Of a stretch of 5,498 bases of DNA, positions 5,244-5,498 are shown in pieces. Below the pieces are notes generated by a model that worked only from the letters and a program-made list of their open reading frames with translations, had not been told where the DNA came from and did no database searches. Source of the stretch: Ekhidna sp. (GTDB taxonomy: Bacteria > Bacteroidota > Bacteroidia > Cytophagales > Cyclobacteriaceae); NCBI GenBank assembly GCA_028821635.1, contig JAPPDO010000118.1, forward strand, positions 1 through 5,498. Reading direction: 5' to 3'. How positions within the stretch are numbered: the stretch's first letter is position 1; every line of letters starts with the position of its first letter. The position numbers and the translations under genes are program-made.

Positions 5244-5498
5244 ATGAAATTGGAATCCTTCGTTTCACTCATCAGACTATCACACTGGCTGAAGAATGTG
5301 TTGATTTTCTTTCCTGTCTTTTTTGCGGGTAAGATTCTGAAAATAGCGGCTCTATTTGATTTGTCCGTAGGCTTTCTGTGCTTCTCTCTTGTCACAAGTG
5401 CAGTATACATCTTAAACGATCTTTTTGATATTGAGCTTGATTGAAACCACCCTGCCAACAGTAAAAGACTACTTGCATCGGGAGAGGTCAGCGTGCTC
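5244..5498 (+). pseudogene. UbiA-family prenyltransferase (decaprenyl-phosphate phosphoribosyltransferase-like), interrupted by in-frame TGA, runs off the window
   Basis: From the ATG at 5244 the first 66 codons match the N-terminus of UbiA-superfamily enzymes of the DPPR-synthase branch (mycobacterial Rv3806c type). 'IRLSHWLKNVLIFFPVFFAGK' (10-30) is the usual 'lRp.qWiKN...f.PlffaGk'. A second hydrophobic stretch (about 41-57) follows, then the Mg-diphosphate-binding motif 'NDLFDIELD' (58-66, N58, D59, D62, D66). The next codon is TGA (5442-5444), where relatives I recall have Arg or Lys ('D-R-x-HP'). Without a frame change the sequence continues 'NHPANSKRLLASGEVSVL', clearly the family's 'xHPxKxxRPlASG'. 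The gene therefore looks like one frame broken by a stop, or carries a sequencing error. Family members move polyprenyl groups at the membrane; this branch attaches phosphoribose to polyprenyl phosphate. A TTG at 5226 in the same frame is a poorer start; the ATG has AGGG about 9 bases upstream. Confidence 0.72.

Noticed and set aside
5442..5444. Selenocysteine or TGA-as-Trp reading of the UbiA stop
   Set aside because: The family has no selenocysteine at this position, I see no obvious SECIS-like hairpin in the few bases available, and other genes in the window use TGG for Trp and end at TGA.
5222..5458. Minus-strand frame antisense to the UbiA-like gene
   Set aside because: The plus strand has clear UbiA family motifs over the same bases, while this frame resembles nothing.

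Overview
This 5.5 kb window looks like chromosomal DNA from a member of the Bacteroidota (Bacteroidetes). Four signs support this. The left end carries a type IX secretion C-terminal sorting domain, which is confined to that phylum. A membrane-anchored SPOR protein ends in the 'WILRY' form usual there. Starts lack Shine-Dalgarno sequences and have TAnnTTTG-like -7 promoter elements just upstream. FolC and HolA are of the Bacteroidota type. I cannot name the genus. Most of the window is AT-rich (about 32-45% GC in the lines I counted by hand), but the left-edge gene fragment is about 54% GC.

Layout. Positions 2-238 (+) hold the last 78 codons of a secreted protein ending in a T9SS type A sorting domain. 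It converges on a VanZ-family membrane protein (271-666, -). After about 290 bases without a gene come folC (957-2180, -), an acidic single-pass SPOR-domain protein (2328-3419, -) and holA (3685-4704, -; I prefer the ATG at 4704 to an upstream TTG). These three share a strand, but gaps of 147 and 265 bases and a promoter-like -7 element before two of them suggest separate transcripts rather than one tight operon. A divergent intergenic region with two perfect palindromes separates holA from a tRNA-Ala(UGC) gene (4942-5015, +). The right edge holds the start of a UbiA-family prenyltransferase (5244 onward, +), most like decaprenyl-phosphate phosphoribosyltransferase. Its frame is cut by a TGA directly after the NDxxDxxxD catalytic motif and then continues with recognisable homology to the window end.

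The genes are mostly housekeeping: folate polyglutamylation, replication clamp loading, peptidoglycan/division-site binding and translation. They do not form an obvious joint pathway, and I see no mobile element, CRISPR array, toxin-antitoxin pair or defence system. The items most worth a second look are the interrupted UbiA gene, the roughly 180-residue highly acidic cytoplasmic tail of the SPOR protein, and the palindromes between holA and tRNA-Ala.
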